The notes under the pieces: generated by a model
The model's input: the letters and a program-made list of their open reading frames with translations, nothing else
Told to the model about the DNA's origin: nothing
Database searches by the model: none
Part shown: one piece after another, positions 50,096 through 57,913 of the stretch
Position numbering within the stretch: position 1 is the first letter of the stretch
How the letters are laid out: each line of letters starts with the position of its first letter
Made by a program: the position numbers and the translations under genes
Assembly (NCBI RefSeq): GCF_002206635.1
Contig: NZ_NGUO01000002.1
Location: 305,075 to 369,074 of the forward strand
Length of the DNA stretch: 64,000 nucleotides
Source: Polynucleobacter aenigmaticus
Lineage (GTDB): Bacteria > Pseudomonadota > Gammaproteobacteria > Burkholderiales > Burkholderiaceae
Direction: 5' to 3'

Positions 50096-51058
50096 ATGAC
50101 AACAGCAACTTTGGCAGTAAATGCAGTAAACCCTTCAATTAACTTGGCAGCTCTGAATGTGCCTGCAACTGTTGTCGTGTCAAACACGACACCTGCTGCT
50201 CAGCCTAGCGCATTTGAGCAATTGAAGTCTTTGGAGTCAGCCCGTATTGGCTGGGAAACAGTTGAGCTTGCTCAGTCTAATAATCGCTTATATAGCATTT
50301 TGAAGCAGGCTTACAGCTTTTATCTGGTGATGAAGCAAGACGCTGACAAAGAAGTGCGTAAAGCTAAGCTAGAGGCGATGGAGGCATTTATCGCTGACAA
50401 GGGCTATACCAATAGCTTTGGCGCCACAACACACGATATGACTCGTGTTGTTAAGTGTGTATTTGGCGTTGATCGTCGTCGTGTTTCAGCATATTCAATT
50501 GCTTTGCGTGAAGCATTGCGACAAGAGGTTGGAGCTGATGACTTGGTTGCATTTTTGCAAGAAAACGGTGGTGTTGAGCAAATTCGTATGGGTGGCACTA
50601 AGCCTTTATCAGCCACCAAGCGTGCTGAGCTTGTTAAAGCCGAAGTAAGCGAAGCAGTCATTAGTACAGTCAAGTTTGACGCTGCGCTTGTCAAAGCAAA
50701 TGCAGACTGGGTGGACAAGCAAGTGGTGTTAGTAGCTACTTACTTGCCTACTGGCGAATTTGAAGTGAACGCTGTAGTTCGTCACGATGGCGCTGTGAAT
50801 ACTGCCTTAGCGGCTTATTACACGCTGGCACAGGCTAAAAAGCGCGAAGAACTGAATGCGCTGAAAAAAGCAGAAGAAGAAGCCGCAAAAGTGCAAAAGT
50901 CAGAAGCGAAAGCAGAAGACAAGGTAGCTAAGCAAATTGCTAAGACTGCGCAAGAAATTGCAGAAAAAGCACAAGCAGTGAAAGCGACAGAAGCATTTAA
51001 CAATGTTTTTGTCACAGAAACACAGGCTACAGAGCAACTGCAAGCTGAGTTTGCTTAA
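50096..51058 (+). CDS. Island protein of unknown function (320 aa) with charged coiled coil
   Basis: No family is recognised. The N-terminal 35 residues are low complexity (Ala, Asn, Thr, Val). Residues 40-200 are mixed helical with NRLYSILKQAYSFYLVM and THDMTRVVKCVFGVDRRRV. The last 90 residues form a Lys/Glu/Ala-rich coiled coil (KKREELNALKKAEEEAAKVQ). AAAGGAG precedes the ATG. One 19-bp palindrome lies inside its codons 26-33. A terminator follows. Its abundance of Ala and good ribosome-binding site suggest a well-expressed structural or DNA-binding protein. Confidence 0.7.
   Translation: MTTATLAVNAVNPSINLAALNVPATVVVSNTTPAAQPSAFEQLKSLESARIGWETVELAQSNNRLYSILKQAYSFYLVMKQDADKEVRKAKLEAMEAFIADKGYTNSFGATTHDMTRVVKCVFGVDRRRVSAYSIALREALRQEVGADDLVAFLQENGGVEQIRMGGTKPLSATKRAELVKAEVSEAVISTVKFDAALVKANADWVDKQVVLVATYLPTGEFEVNAVVRHDGAVNTALAAYYTLAQAKKREELNALKKAEEEAAKVQKSEAKAEDKVAKQIAKTAQEIAEKAQAVKATEAFNNVFVTETQATEQLQAEFA
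50173..50191. repeat. Island palindrome, copy 2 (inside a coding region)
   Basis: TGTCGTGTCAAACACGACA: arms TGTCGTG and CACGACA around TCAAA. It is translated as VVSNTT near the start of the 320-residue protein, so it is kept despite coding constraint. Confidence 0.85.
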
Positions 51059-51067
51059 TTAACCATT

Positions 51068-51097
51068 GGGGCTATGTATTTGCATAGCCCCTTTTTT
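51068..51097 (+). terminator. Terminator after the 320-residue gene
   Basis: GGGGCTATG-TATTTG-CATAGCCCC followed by six T; a perfect 9-bp stem. It lies 9 bases after the stop and before the AAA+ gene. Confidence 0.93.
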
Positions 51098-51117
51098 AAT
51101 CTTTTAAAGGAGGGACT

Positions 51118-51828
51118 ATGTCCTTATTTGCACCCAGTTGTTTAGACGACTTTTTGATTAACAATGCGGCAGAGCGTGAAGTGCTGGAGCTCATTCTTGC
51201 TCGTAAATTGCCATTTCCGTTTAATGGCAAAAGTGGCATCTTGCTGCATGGCACTTATGGCACTGGCAAAAGCACATTGGGCTTTTTATGGCCTAGATTG
51301 CTTGAAACAGCCTATGCAGGTAACTATCCACAATCTAGCCCAATTGGGCAAATGCAAGTGGTAGAAGATGCTATACCTGAGATATTTCGTTGTGGTGGGG
51401 GCATGAGTATTACCAATATTGTTGGCACGATCAATAAATGTAATTCTCGCTCTGCATGGCACCACCATTCAAGAAGTGATTATTTTGTGCTGGACGAGGT
51501 AGATAAGCTCACTAATGGTGCGCAGCAGTCACTTAAATCCACCATGGATTTGCCGCGAAGCTTTTTTATCTTCACGACCAATTATCTTGACCGTATTGAC
51601 GATGGCATTATCAATCGTAGCTTTTTGATTGAAATGAACCAGTCGGCAGATGCTAATGCTTATGTCTTAATAGGACAAAGCATCCTGCAGAAGATGTCCC
51701 TTGTTTCCACTGCATTGCCTGTAGCGGCTATTACGGCGATTGCAAATAAAGCAAAAGGCTCTTTGAGAACTTTTGCTAGTGATGTGATGATTGCAGGCGT
51801 GAAGTTGGGTGGAATATTGCCAAAATAA
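51118..51828 (+). CDS. AAA+ ATPase, clamp-loader-like
   Basis: The 236-residue protein has Walker A GTYGTGKST (residues 45-53), Walker B YFVLDEVDKL near residue 122, NGAQQSLKSTMD, sensor 1 FFIFTTNYLDRI and an arginine-finger region GIINRSFLIEM. The DEVD...AQQ.LKS.MD and TTNY order resembles RFC/DnaX clamp-loader subunits, though the protein is short. It may load or remodel a replication complex of the island. AAAGGAGGGAC is a strong ribosome-binding site. A palindrome-type terminator ends it. Confidence 0.8.
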   Translation: MSLFAPSCLDDFLINNAAEREVLELILARKLPFPFNGKSGILLHGTYGTGKSTLGFLWPRLLETAYAGNYPQSSPIGQMQVVEDAIPEIFRCGGGMSITNIVGTINKCNSRSAWHHHSRSDYFVLDEVDKLTNGAQQSLKSTMDLPRSFFIFTTNYLDRIDDGIINRSFLIEMNQSADANAYVLIGQSILQKMSLVSTALPVAAITAIANKAKGSLRTFASDVMIAGVKLGGILPK

Positions 51829-51847
51829 GTTGTTGTAAATGCCATAG

Positions 51848-51880
51848 CCACTGTCGTGTGCATCACGACAGTGGTTTTTT
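51848..51880 (+). terminator. Terminator formed by island palindrome copy 3
   Basis: CCACTGTCGTG-TGCAT-CACGACAGTGG followed by six T. The 19-bp palindrome TGTCGTGTGCATCACGACA (51852-51870) forms the core of an 11-bp stem between convergent genes. This copy is clearly built into a rho-independent terminator. Confidence 0.9.
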
Positions 51881-51885
51881 CTCAA

Positions 51886-52335
51886 TCACCAGCTGGCTAA
51901 TTCACTATTAGTTGCTAAGAGTTCAGCAATATTCTTTCCAGCAATAGCTCTACAAGGTTTAGCCGTGAGTTTCCAGCTATCCTCTACTTCTGCCTCACCA
52001 TCTAATACACATAGTATTAATTCATTAGTTTTCATATTTAAAGTGCCAAAGCCATAGACGGATGTTTTAGTCTTTGTTGCCAAGTCATAACGCACTATCC
52101 AGCTAACCAGCGTGTCCTTATCTACTTCGTTACGAACTTGATTGACTATTTCTAGTTGATTTTCTTTGGCCAAAAACTCCCAATGCTCATAAGTATAAAA
52201 ATCCAAGACATATTTGACTTTAGGGTTCTTAATGTCTGCGGTGGCATTAAATAGAGCTTGATGGCGAACACCTTTAGCGTAGGTTGTGCCGTATTTGGCA
52301 TTCTGAAACAAACGAACTGCGATTTCTTTCTGCAT
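51886..52335 (-). CDS. Island protein of unknown function (149 aa)
   Basis: No family is recognised. The protein is soluble, with mixed strands and helices: AKGVRHQALFNATADIKNP, VLDFYTYEHWEFLAKENQLE, VYGFGTLNMKTNELILCVLD. It ends KPCRAIAGKNIAELLATNSE. AAGGAGAAATC precedes the ATG. It is convergent with the AAA+ gene and divergent from the gene at 52657 across an iteron-like region. Confidence 0.65.
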   Translation of the reverse strand: MQKEIAVRLFQNAKYGTTYAKGVRHQALFNATADIKNPKVKYVLDFYTYEHWEFLAKENQLEIVNQVRNEVDKDTLVSWIVRYDLATKTKTSVYGFGTLNMKTNELILCVLDGEAEVEDSWKLTAKPCRAIAGKNIAELLATNSELASW

Positions 52336-52656
52336 ATTGATTTCTCCTTATTGGTTGCAGTGAGTGGCGCAGTTAGTTGCGTAGAAGTTGCAGATCTCAA
52401 AAGAGAGGTTGCTTGTTTCGGGTTTCGTAGTTACGAGTCAGAGTTACTCATTTGTCCCAAGTAGTAACTCATTCGCAACTTATTTCTATAGCCACTCATT
52501 CGCAACTCACTTCGCCACTCACACTTATTTAGCTTTGCTAAAGGAAAACAAACAAAAATAGTGGCGATATTTGGTGGTTTTGGAAAAATTGAGGTCGACC
52601 AAATCCCAATTCAGGTAATAAATTAAATGTGCCCATTAACAAACAAGGAGAATTAA
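52336..52656. other. Iteron-like intergenic region
   Basis: No gene. ACTCATTCGCAACT occurs at 52467-52480 and 52494-52507, with partial copies at 52446 (ACTCATTTG) and 52517 (ACTCAC). Inverted relatives are seen near 52355-52375 (GTTGCAGTGAGTGGCG). Further on, ATTTGGT and ACCAAAT form an inverted repeat around GGTCGACC (about 52570-52605). Clustered short repeats between divergent genes suggest a replication origin or shared operator. Confidence 0.5.
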
Positions 52657-53097
52657 ATGAGCGCATTGGAATCACTCAAGCTAACAACAGCTAAAAAACC
52701 TACCCATATCCCTGCAATCGTATTTCGTAGAAATAAACTTTCTAGCAAGTTGTGGGAGCAAATCCAGCTAGCCAAAAGTCATATAGACGGCACGCCATTT
52801 GTTGTGACTAAGTTCAAAAGCGTTAAAGATAAAGAAACTGGTTTACGCCGCCAAGTAGAAATCCCCAAGCGTATTCGCGAATGGTGGTTTAAGAATGAAG
52901 CTGGCAAAGTCTGCGTGTCAGTCAAATACGGCACTAAAGTGATTGAGCTTGCTAAAGGCAAGCACAGCGTTGAAGTAGATAGCGCACAAAACCTAGTGAA
53001 GGCGCTTGAGCTAGTGAAGCAGGCTGTAGAAGCAGGAGAGCTTGATACTCAAATTGAGTCCGCTAGCGGTGCATTGAAGCTAGGGTTTAAGAAGTAA
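52657..53097 (+). CDS. Island protein of unknown function (146 aa), possibly DUF6641
   Basis: The product is basic and starts MSALESLKLTTAKKPTHIPA, then FRRNKLSSKLWEQIQLAKSH and the block RRQVEIPKRIREWWF. It ends with a helical part and SASGALKLGFKK. From memory this resembles a family catalogued as DUF6641, of unknown function, but I cannot verify this. AAGGAGAATTAA precedes the ATG. It heads a run of small genes (53142, 53294, 53480) on the same strand. A nucleic-acid-binding role is possible. Confidence 0.7.
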   Translation: MSALESLKLTTAKKPTHIPAIVFRRNKLSSKLWEQIQLAKSHIDGTPFVVTKFKSVKDKETGLRRQVEIPKRIREWWFKNEAGKVCVSVKYGTKVIELAKGKHSVEVDSAQNLVKALELVKQAVEAGELDTQIESASGALKLGFKK

Positions 53098-53107
53098 GGC
53101 CTATAGG

Positions 53108-53126
53108 TGTCGTGTTAATCACGACA
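53108..53126. repeat. Island palindrome, copy 4
   Basis: TGTCGTGTTAATCACGACA: arms TGTCGTG and CACGACA around TTAAT; the stem extends to 9 bp (53106-53128, GGTGTCGTG). It lies between the 146-residue gene and the next small gene, with no T run. Confidence 0.88.
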
Positions 53127-53141
53127 CCCATAAATATCTAT

Positions 53142-53294
53142 ATGAAACAATTTAGAGCAACTGTTAGAGCAAGAGGGATGGTTGTAACCACTATCGTATT
53201 TGCTGAAAACACCAACTTCGCCACAAAAATACTCCAAGCCCAATTTGGCGCTGCGAATGTAATCAGTATTCCAACACAGATTGGGAATGGCTAA
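53142..53294 (+). CDS. Small island protein (50 aa)
   Basis: The frame from ATG 53142 gives MKQFRATVRARGMVVTTIVF, then AENTNFATKILQAQFGAANV and ISIPTQIGNG. The strand-helix pattern is protein-like and the next start overlaps its stop (TAATGA), which supports translation. No family is recognised. An in-frame GTG at 53112 lies inside the palindrome and is less likely. There is no clear ribosome-binding site. Confidence 0.55.
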   Translation: MKQFRATVRARGMVVTTIVFAENTNFATKILQAQFGAANVISIPTQIGNG

Positions 53295-53449
53295 TGAAGA
53301 TCACAGAAGTCACAACACCAACGCCAGAGCAACAGCGAATCAAGGCCATGCAAGCACAGGTCAAGCGTTCTCAGGAAGCCGTTAAGGCTGAGCGAGCTAG
53401 GCAGAAGATAAAAGCTGGACAACAGCAACTTAGTCAAGTAAAAAACTAG
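53294..53449 (+). CDS. Small island protein (51 aa), charged helix
   Basis: The frame from ATG 53294 overlaps the previous stop by one base and encodes MKITEVTTPTPEQQRIKAMQ followed by a Lys/Arg/Gln-rich helix (VKRSQEAVKAERARQKIKAG). The tight overlap and amino-acid pattern suggest it is real and translated by coupling. The function is unknown; it may bind nucleic acid or a protein partner. Confidence 0.55.
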   Translation: MKITEVTTPTPEQQRIKAMQAQVKRSQEAVKAERARQKIKAGQQQLSQVKN

Positions 53450-53479
53450 TAATTCATTTAATAACAGTCGAGGTGTATT

Positions 53480-53548
53480 TTGAAGATTACTAAAGGCACG
53501 CCCCAAGCCATGGCATTTCTTGACTTCTTAAAAAAGAAGGCAATTTAA
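53480..53548 (+). other. Short frame ending in a slippery site, probable 5' part of the next gene
   Basis: TTG 53480, 5 bases after GAGGTG, opens a frame KITKGTPQAMAFLDFLKK that meets A_AAA_AAG at 53530-53536 and then stops at TAA 53546. A -1 shift at this heptamer continues directly into EGNLTDVYSQEFF of the gene at 53554. Programmed frameshifting or a one-base indel would both give this pattern. Confidence 0.55.
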
Positions 53549-53553
53549 CTGAT

Positions 53554-54255
53554 GTGTATTCGCAGGAATTTTTTGATCGTCAGCCAACCTATGACGAAGA
53601 TCCTGAAGCGCCATTTGACAAAAACGGCATGGAATACATTGAAGAGCTTGAGGCAGATCCAAGTGAAAATGCAAAACCCAAGAATCACCTTCTGTTTATA
53701 TTTTTAGATGAATACAAAAGGGATTTAATTAATAAGTTATTGATTATATGTTCTTCGCTTGTTAAGCATTTTGATGGTCTTCACAAGCCCGATTTCATTA
53801 TTCTTAATCTCTATACAAAACAGATGCTGTGCGTAGGATTTGGTAGAAAAAATCGCATATTTGCGTATGACCCTATGTATGAGCCATTAATAGACTTCTT
53901 TGGGCTTACGGGTAGCGGGCGTGATAGCAAATATCTCGACAGGTTTATGGAGCATGATTGTTATGAGGCTGTGAGAGATTTTGCACAGGCTTTAGCGACA
54001 TTAAGCGAAGCGATGTTTGATTGGGATCACTTGCCCCACAATCCTGAAATGCTAGAAATTGCATTGGATGAAGGCGCTAAATCTGATGATCTCTATTATG
54101 TTGAAGACGATGAGGATGGCTATACCAAAGAAGATTTGGAAGGCTATATAGAGGAATATGCGGATGCCCAAAGGCGTCAAGATGAGGCAATGAAGGTAAT
54201 TCGTATATTTTTCCCAGCTCACGATTGGTGGGAATTGAATACTGGAGATTATTAA
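53554..54255 (+). CDS. Acidic island protein of unknown function (233 aa or longer)
   Basis: The frame starts at GTG 53554 if read alone, without a ribosome-binding site. Its natural N-terminus is probably the frame at 53480 joined by a -1 shift. The product is very acidic (DEDPEAPFDKNGMEYIEELE; YYVEDDEDGYTKEDLEGYIE) with a hydrophobic core LLFIFLDEYKRDLINKLLII and a possible nucleotide- or DNA-mimic character. No family is recognised. It is the last gene before the tRNA-Thr copy. Confidence 0.65.
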   Translation: MYSQEFFDRQPTYDEDPEAPFDKNGMEYIEELEADPSENAKPKNHLLFIFLDEYKRDLINKLLIICSSLVKHFDGLHKPDFIILNLYTKQMLCVGFGRKNRIFAYDPMYEPLIDFFGLTGSGRDSKYLDRFMEHDCYEAVRDFAQALATLSEAMFDWDHLPHNPEMLEIALDEGAKSDDLYYVEDDEDGYTKEDLEGYIEEYADAQRRQDEAMKVIRIFFPAHDWWELNTGDY

Positions 54256-54408
54256 TGTCTTTAGAGCAAAGAACTTTCAGATGTCTGCCAGCTACTAAAT
54301 GTTGAGCAGCATCAACTTTTGCAAAGTATTTTTCTCTTGACGAACTATTGGTTTATTTCTTAAATTTAAAGAATATAAATTTTTGGAGAAGATAATGAAT
54401 GCTTTTTT

Positions 54409-54430
54409 GCTTACACAGCGCTTACACAGC
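54409..54430 (-). repeat. Integrase arm-type repeats, left att end
   Basis: On the minus strand GCTGTGTAAGC occurs twice in tandem (11-base spacing), ending in GCAAAA. The same doubled CTGTGTAAGC is at 61917-61937 near the other tRNA copy. Paired repeats at both island ends are typical arm-binding sites of P4-type integrases. Confidence 0.65.
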
Positions 54431-54484
54431 GAAAGAAGTCAATTTACACTTTGCAATAAATCGGGCTTAGAAGCTTTACAGGGC

Positions 54485-54560
54485 TGGTGCCCCTTGTCCG
54501 ACTCGAACAGACCACCTACTGATTACAAATCAGTTGCTCTACCAGATGAGCTAAAGGGGC
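54485..54560 (-). tRNA. tRNA-Thr (anticodon TGT), island-side copy
   Basis: A 76-base tRNA with encoded CCA, identical to the copy at 62003-62078. The acceptor GCCCCTT pairs with AAGGGGC, the anticodon stem is ACTGA/TCAGT around TTTGTAA, and the T loop has GTTCGAGTC. The 27 bases upstream, including the end of sspB, are shared too, giving a 103-bp repeat (54485-54587). Confidence 0.95.
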
Positions 54561-54578
54561 AACGGATAGTATTTTAAC

Positions 54579-54980
54579 CTATTTCACAATCGTCAAGGAA
54601 GGTCTAGTGACCTTTGGCTTCTCAACAGCATCAAGGCTGACTTCTTTGACCTTATTAGCCTGACTAGCATCAAATGGGAAAGACATGCCTTGGCCATTTT
54701 CTCGGGCATAGATTGCTAGGACATGGCTTACAGGAACCATAATTTTCCTTGGAACCCCGCCAAATCTTGCCTGAAAGCTGATCCAGTCATTATCTAGATT
54801 CAGCTGGTGACAGGCCTCTATTGAGAGATTGAGAACAATTTCATCGTTCTTTACAAACTCCATGGGCACCTCAACACTGGAATCAACAAAGACTGCCAGG
54901 AAAGGCGTAAAGCCAAAATCCGTACACCACTGATGTAGCGCACGGATTAGGTAGGGCTTATTGCTTGGAATATCAGACAT
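54579..54980 (-). CDS. sspB: ClpXP protease specificity-enhancing factor SspB
   Basis: SspB delivers ssrA-tagged proteins to ClpXP. The 133-residue product has the substrate-binding core KPYLIRALHQWCTDFGFTPF, EIVLNLSIEACHQL and RFGGVPRKIMVPVSHVLAIYA. After a variable linker comes the C-terminal ClpX-binding tail PSLTIVK. It follows sspA in the sspAB operon. Its last bases lie inside the 103-bp att repeat. Confidence 0.96.
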   Translation of the reverse strand: MSDIPSNKPYLIRALHQWCTDFGFTPFLAVFVDSSVEVPMEFVKNDEIVLNLSIEACHQLNLDNDWISFQARFGGVPRKIMVPVSHVLAIYARENGQGMSFPFDASQANKVKEVSLDAVEKPKVTRPSLTIVK

Positions 54981-55011
54981 GCTTATCTTGCCAGCCTGAG
55001 TAATGAGCCGC

Positions 55012-55623
55012 TTAGCGACGCATTACCTTTTCTGATGGAGTCAAAGCCTCAATATAAGCAGGTCTGCTAAAAATACGCTCAGCATACTTTAAGAGAGGAG
55101 CTGCATTACGCGAGAGGTCAATGCCGTAATGTTCCAAACGCCACAATAAAGGAGCAATTGCTACATCAAGCATAGAGAACTCTTCGCCCAACATGTACTT
55201 GTTCTTCACAAAAATAGGCGCCAGCTGAGTTAAGCGATCGCGAATAGCTAAACGCGCTTTTTCATGAGACTTTTCTGCAGGCTTACCTTTTTCATTTTCC
55301 AAAGCAGCTACGTGGATAAATAGCTCTTTCTCAAAATTGAAGAGGAAGAGGCGTGCACGTGCGCGCGCAACAGGATCAGGCGGCATTAACTGTGGATGAG
55401 GAAAACGCTCATCAATGTACTCATTAATGATATTTGACTCATACAAAATCAAGTCGCGCTCAACCAAGATTGGAACTTGGCCATAAGGGTTCATCACCGA
55501 GATGTCTTCTGGCTTGTTAAACAAGTCCACATCACGGATCTCAAAGTCCATGCCTTTTTCAAAAAGCACCAAACGGCAGCGTTGCGAGAATGGGCAGTTT
55601 GTGCCCGAGTACAACACCATCAT
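55012..55623 (-). CDS. sspA: Stringent starvation protein A
   Basis: SspA is a glutathione-transferase-fold protein that binds RNA polymerase and is induced on starvation. The 203-residue product has the N-terminal thioredoxin-like part MVLYSGTNCPFSQRCRLVLF, NPYGQVPILVERDLILYESNII, and the helical domain with FSMLDVAIAPLLWRLEHYGI. It lies between petC and sspB, the common betaproteobacterial order. Confidence 0.95.
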   Translation of the reverse strand: MMVLYSGTNCPFSQRCRLVLFEKGMDFEIRDVDLFNKPEDISVMNPYGQVPILVERDLILYESNIINEYIDERFPHPQLMPPDPVARARARLFLFNFEKELFIHVAALENEKGKPAEKSHEKARLAIRDRLTQLAPIFVKNKYMLGEEFSMLDVAIAPLLWRLEHYGIDLSRNAAPLLKYAERIFSRPAYIEALTPSEKVMRR

Positions 55624-55702
55624 AAATTTATTTCCTTAAATATCTACTTCAATACAACAAACGCATAACTAAAGCGGCTTTATTTCAATTTACAACTTTG
55701 GC

Positions 55703-56476
55703 TTAGTGGATATCTTTCCAGTAAGCCTTATTCAAGCGCGAAGCCAATAGAGTGAAGATCGCCAAGAAGATCAGCACTATAACGCCCAGACGCTTACGCT
55801 CGAGTTGCACTGGCTCAGCCATCCAAGACATGAAGGCAACCAAGTCAGCGATATTGTCGTCATACTCTTGTGGCTTCATGTTTCCTGGAGTCAGTTGCTC
55901 GAAACCTACGAACACTTTTTCCATTCTGGCTTCATCATGTGGGTCTTTATGCTCTTCAAACTTCGCAGCACGCTCACCTTGTAGCTGCCAGAGAACATGT
56001 GGCATACCTACGTTTGGATATACCAAGTTATTCCAACCAGTTTGAGTAGCATCATCTTTATAGAAAGTGCGGAAATAGGTGTAAAGCCAATCAGTGCCAC
56101 GCGCACGAGCTTCAACAGAGAGATCTGGTGGAGTCTTACCAAAGAACGCCTTACCTTCTTTTGGCGTCATCGAGATTGTCATCAGATCACCGACTTTAGC
56201 GTCATTCAAAATCAAATTGTCTTTGATCTGCTGATCGGTCAAGCCGATGTCGCGCAAGCGGTTGTAACGCATGCTTGATGCTGCATGGCAATTTAAACAA
56301 TAATTCACAAATAACTTAGCGCCATTTTGCAATGAAGCATTATTGCTTACGCGATTAGGCGCCGTGTCCAATGGAAAACCGCCTTCATTAGCTTGGGCAG
56401 TTAAACTAAAACCAAGGGCAGCAACCACCACGGTTGCTTGGCAGAAGCCCGTCAAAGTTTGCAGAATTCGTTTCAT
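55703..56476 (-). CDS. petC: Cytochrome c1 of the bc1 complex
   Basis: PetC receives electrons from the Rieske protein and passes them to soluble or membrane cytochrome c. The 257-residue precursor has a signal peptide ending near AQAN, the heme site CLNCH (Cys60, Cys63, His64) followed by AASSMRYNRLRDIGL, the Met-ligand region, and a C-terminal anchor (LGVIVLIFLAIFTLLASRLN). It is the last gene of petABC. Confidence 0.96.
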   Translation of the reverse strand: MKRILQTLTGFCQATVVVAALGFSLTAQANEGGFPLDTAPNRVSNNASLQNGAKLFVNYCLNCHAASSMRYNRLRDIGLTDQQIKDNLILNDAKVGDLMTISMTPKEGKAFFGKTPPDLSVEARARGTDWLYTYFRTFYKDDATQTGWNNLVYPNVGMPHVLWQLQGERAAKFEEHKDPHDEARMEKVFVGFEQLTPGNMKPQEYDDNIADLVAFMSWMAEPVQLERKRLGVIVLIFLAIFTLLASRLNKAYWKDIH

Positions 56477-56502
56477 ACTAGTTCCTAATATCTCAGCGTG
56501 AA

Positions 56503-57903
56503 TTAATGGGACTTAAAGGTGACGCGCGTTGGAACTGGCTTGAAGGTACCAAGCTTGCTCCAAAACGGCATTGCCAAGAAGAAGCCCAGATAATAAATAG
56601 TGCAAATCTGAGAAATTTTTTCAAATACGGGTGATGGTGGTTGGATGCCCAAATAACCCAAAATCACAAAGCTCACCACAAATACACCATAAATATATTT
56701 ATGGAACTGTGGACGATAGCGAATGGATTTCACTGGGGAATGATCTAACCAAGGCAGGAAGAACATAATCACAACAGAACCGCCCATGATCACAACCCCC
56801 CAGAACTTCGCATCAAATGCGTAGAAGCCAACAGCCAAAATGAGGGCAATCGCTGCGCAAGCACCCTTCACCTTAATGTCTTTAGTGCTGATCGCAAACA
56901 TTCCTAAAATCACTGCTAAGAAAATCCATAACGGCAATAAGAAGTTAGTCGTTGTCGCCCGCAACATTGAGTAGAACGGTGTGAAGTACCAAACCGGCGC
57001 AATGTGCGTTGGGGTTACAAATGGATTGGCTGGTATGAAGTTATTTGCCTCTAGGAAATATCCACCCATCTCAGGAGCGAAGAATACGACACAAGCAAAT
57101 ACCATCAGGAACCCGCCCAAATACATGACATCGTGAACGCTGTAATAAGGATGGAATGGAATGCCGTCAACAGGATGACCGCTAGCATCAAGCGTATCTT
57201 TAATTTCCACGCCATCTGGATTATTTGAGCCTACTTCATGCAAGGCAAGAATGTGCGCCACTACCAAACCAATCAATACCAATGGAATCGCGATCACATG
57301 GAATGCAAAGAAACGATTGAGAGTTGCATCACCGACTACATAGTCGCCACGTAACCATAAAGAAAGATCTGGGCCAATCAATGGGATTGCAGAGAACAAG
57401 TTCACGATAACCTGAGCACCCCAGTAAGACATTTGACCCCAAGGGAGCAAGTATCCAAAGAAAGCCTCGCCCATCAGGCACAAAAAGATGGCACAACCGA
57501 AAATCCAAATCAATTCGCGTGGCTTACGATATGAACCGTAGATCAATCCGCGGAACATGTGCATATAAACCACCACGAAGAACATGGAGGCGCCGGTTGA
57601 GTGCATGTAGCGAATCAACCAGCCCCATGGCACTTCACGCATGATGTACTCAACAGATTCAAAAGCCTTAGCAGCATCAGGCTTGTAGTTCATTGTCAAG
57701 AAAATGCCAGTAACAATTTGCATTGCCAAAACGACAATAGCTAATGCGCCAAAGATATAGAAGAAGTTGAGGTTTTTAGGAGCGTAATACTCGCTCATAT
57801 GCCGTTTAAAAGCTTCTGTAACAGGCAAACGTGAGTCAACCCATGCCATTAGCTTTTGGGCTCCTGAAGCGTCTGCTGGAACTTCTTTTTCGTGAAATGC
57901 CAT
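56503..57903 (-). CDS. petB: Cytochrome b of the bc1 complex
   Basis: PetB holds hemes bL and bH and both quinone sites. The 466-residue protein has about nine membrane segments. Heme ligands lie in MHSTGASMFFVVVYMHMFRG and FAFHVIAIPLVLIGLVVAHI. The quinol-site motif PVWYFTPFYSMLRA corresponds to the PEWY loop but reads PVWY here. GWLIRYMHSTGAS and GYLLPWGQMSYWGA are further signatures. It lies between petA and petC. Confidence 0.96.
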   Translation of the reverse strand: MAFHEKEVPADASGAQKLMAWVDSRLPVTEAFKRHMSEYYAPKNLNFFYIFGALAIVVLAMQIVTGIFLTMNYKPDAAKAFESVEYIMREVPWGWLIRYMHSTGASMFFVVVYMHMFRGLIYGSYRKPRELIWIFGCAIFLCLMGEAFFGYLLPWGQMSYWGAQVIVNLFSAIPLIGPDLSLWLRGDYVVGDATLNRFFAFHVIAIPLVLIGLVVAHILALHEVGSNNPDGVEIKDTLDASGHPVDGIPFHPYYSVHDVMYLGGFLMVFACVVFFAPEMGGYFLEANNFIPANPFVTPTHIAPVWYFTPFYSMLRATTTNFLLPLWIFLAVILGMFAISTKDIKVKGACAAIALILAVGFYAFDAKFWGVVIMGGSVVIMFFLPWLDHSPVKSIRYRPQFHKYIYGVFVVSFVILGYLGIQPPSPVFEKISQICTIYYLGFFLAMPFWSKLGTFKPVPTRVTFKSH

Positions 57904-57913
57904 TTATCTCTCC

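Larger units (their letters stand above)
46900..54587. mobile_element. tRNA-Thr island, main (inverted) segment
   Basis: This segment holds two tyrosine recombinase genes, an AAA+ ATPase, unknown proteins and four of the five 19-bp palindromes. Its right end is a full tRNA-Thr copy within a 103-bp repeat next to sspB. The matching repeat is at 61976-62078 beside the P4-type integrase, but inverted, so this segment was probably flipped together with mscL-petABC-sspAB. The left limit is the porin repeat. Confidence 0.7.

Noticed and set aside
51118..51828. Viral superfamily 3 helicase or Rep protein
   Set aside because: The Walker B and sensor motifs with AQQ.LKS.MD fit AAA+ clamp-loader-like ATPases better, and no HUH nickase is present.
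48084..53126. CRISPR array from the repeated palindromes
   Set aside because: Copies are 1.3-2 kb apart or more with genes between; no regular spacers and no cas genes.
54383..54577. 64-codon ORF covering the tRNA-Thr copy
   Set aside because: Most of it is the antisense of the tRNA and the arm repeats; a chance frame.
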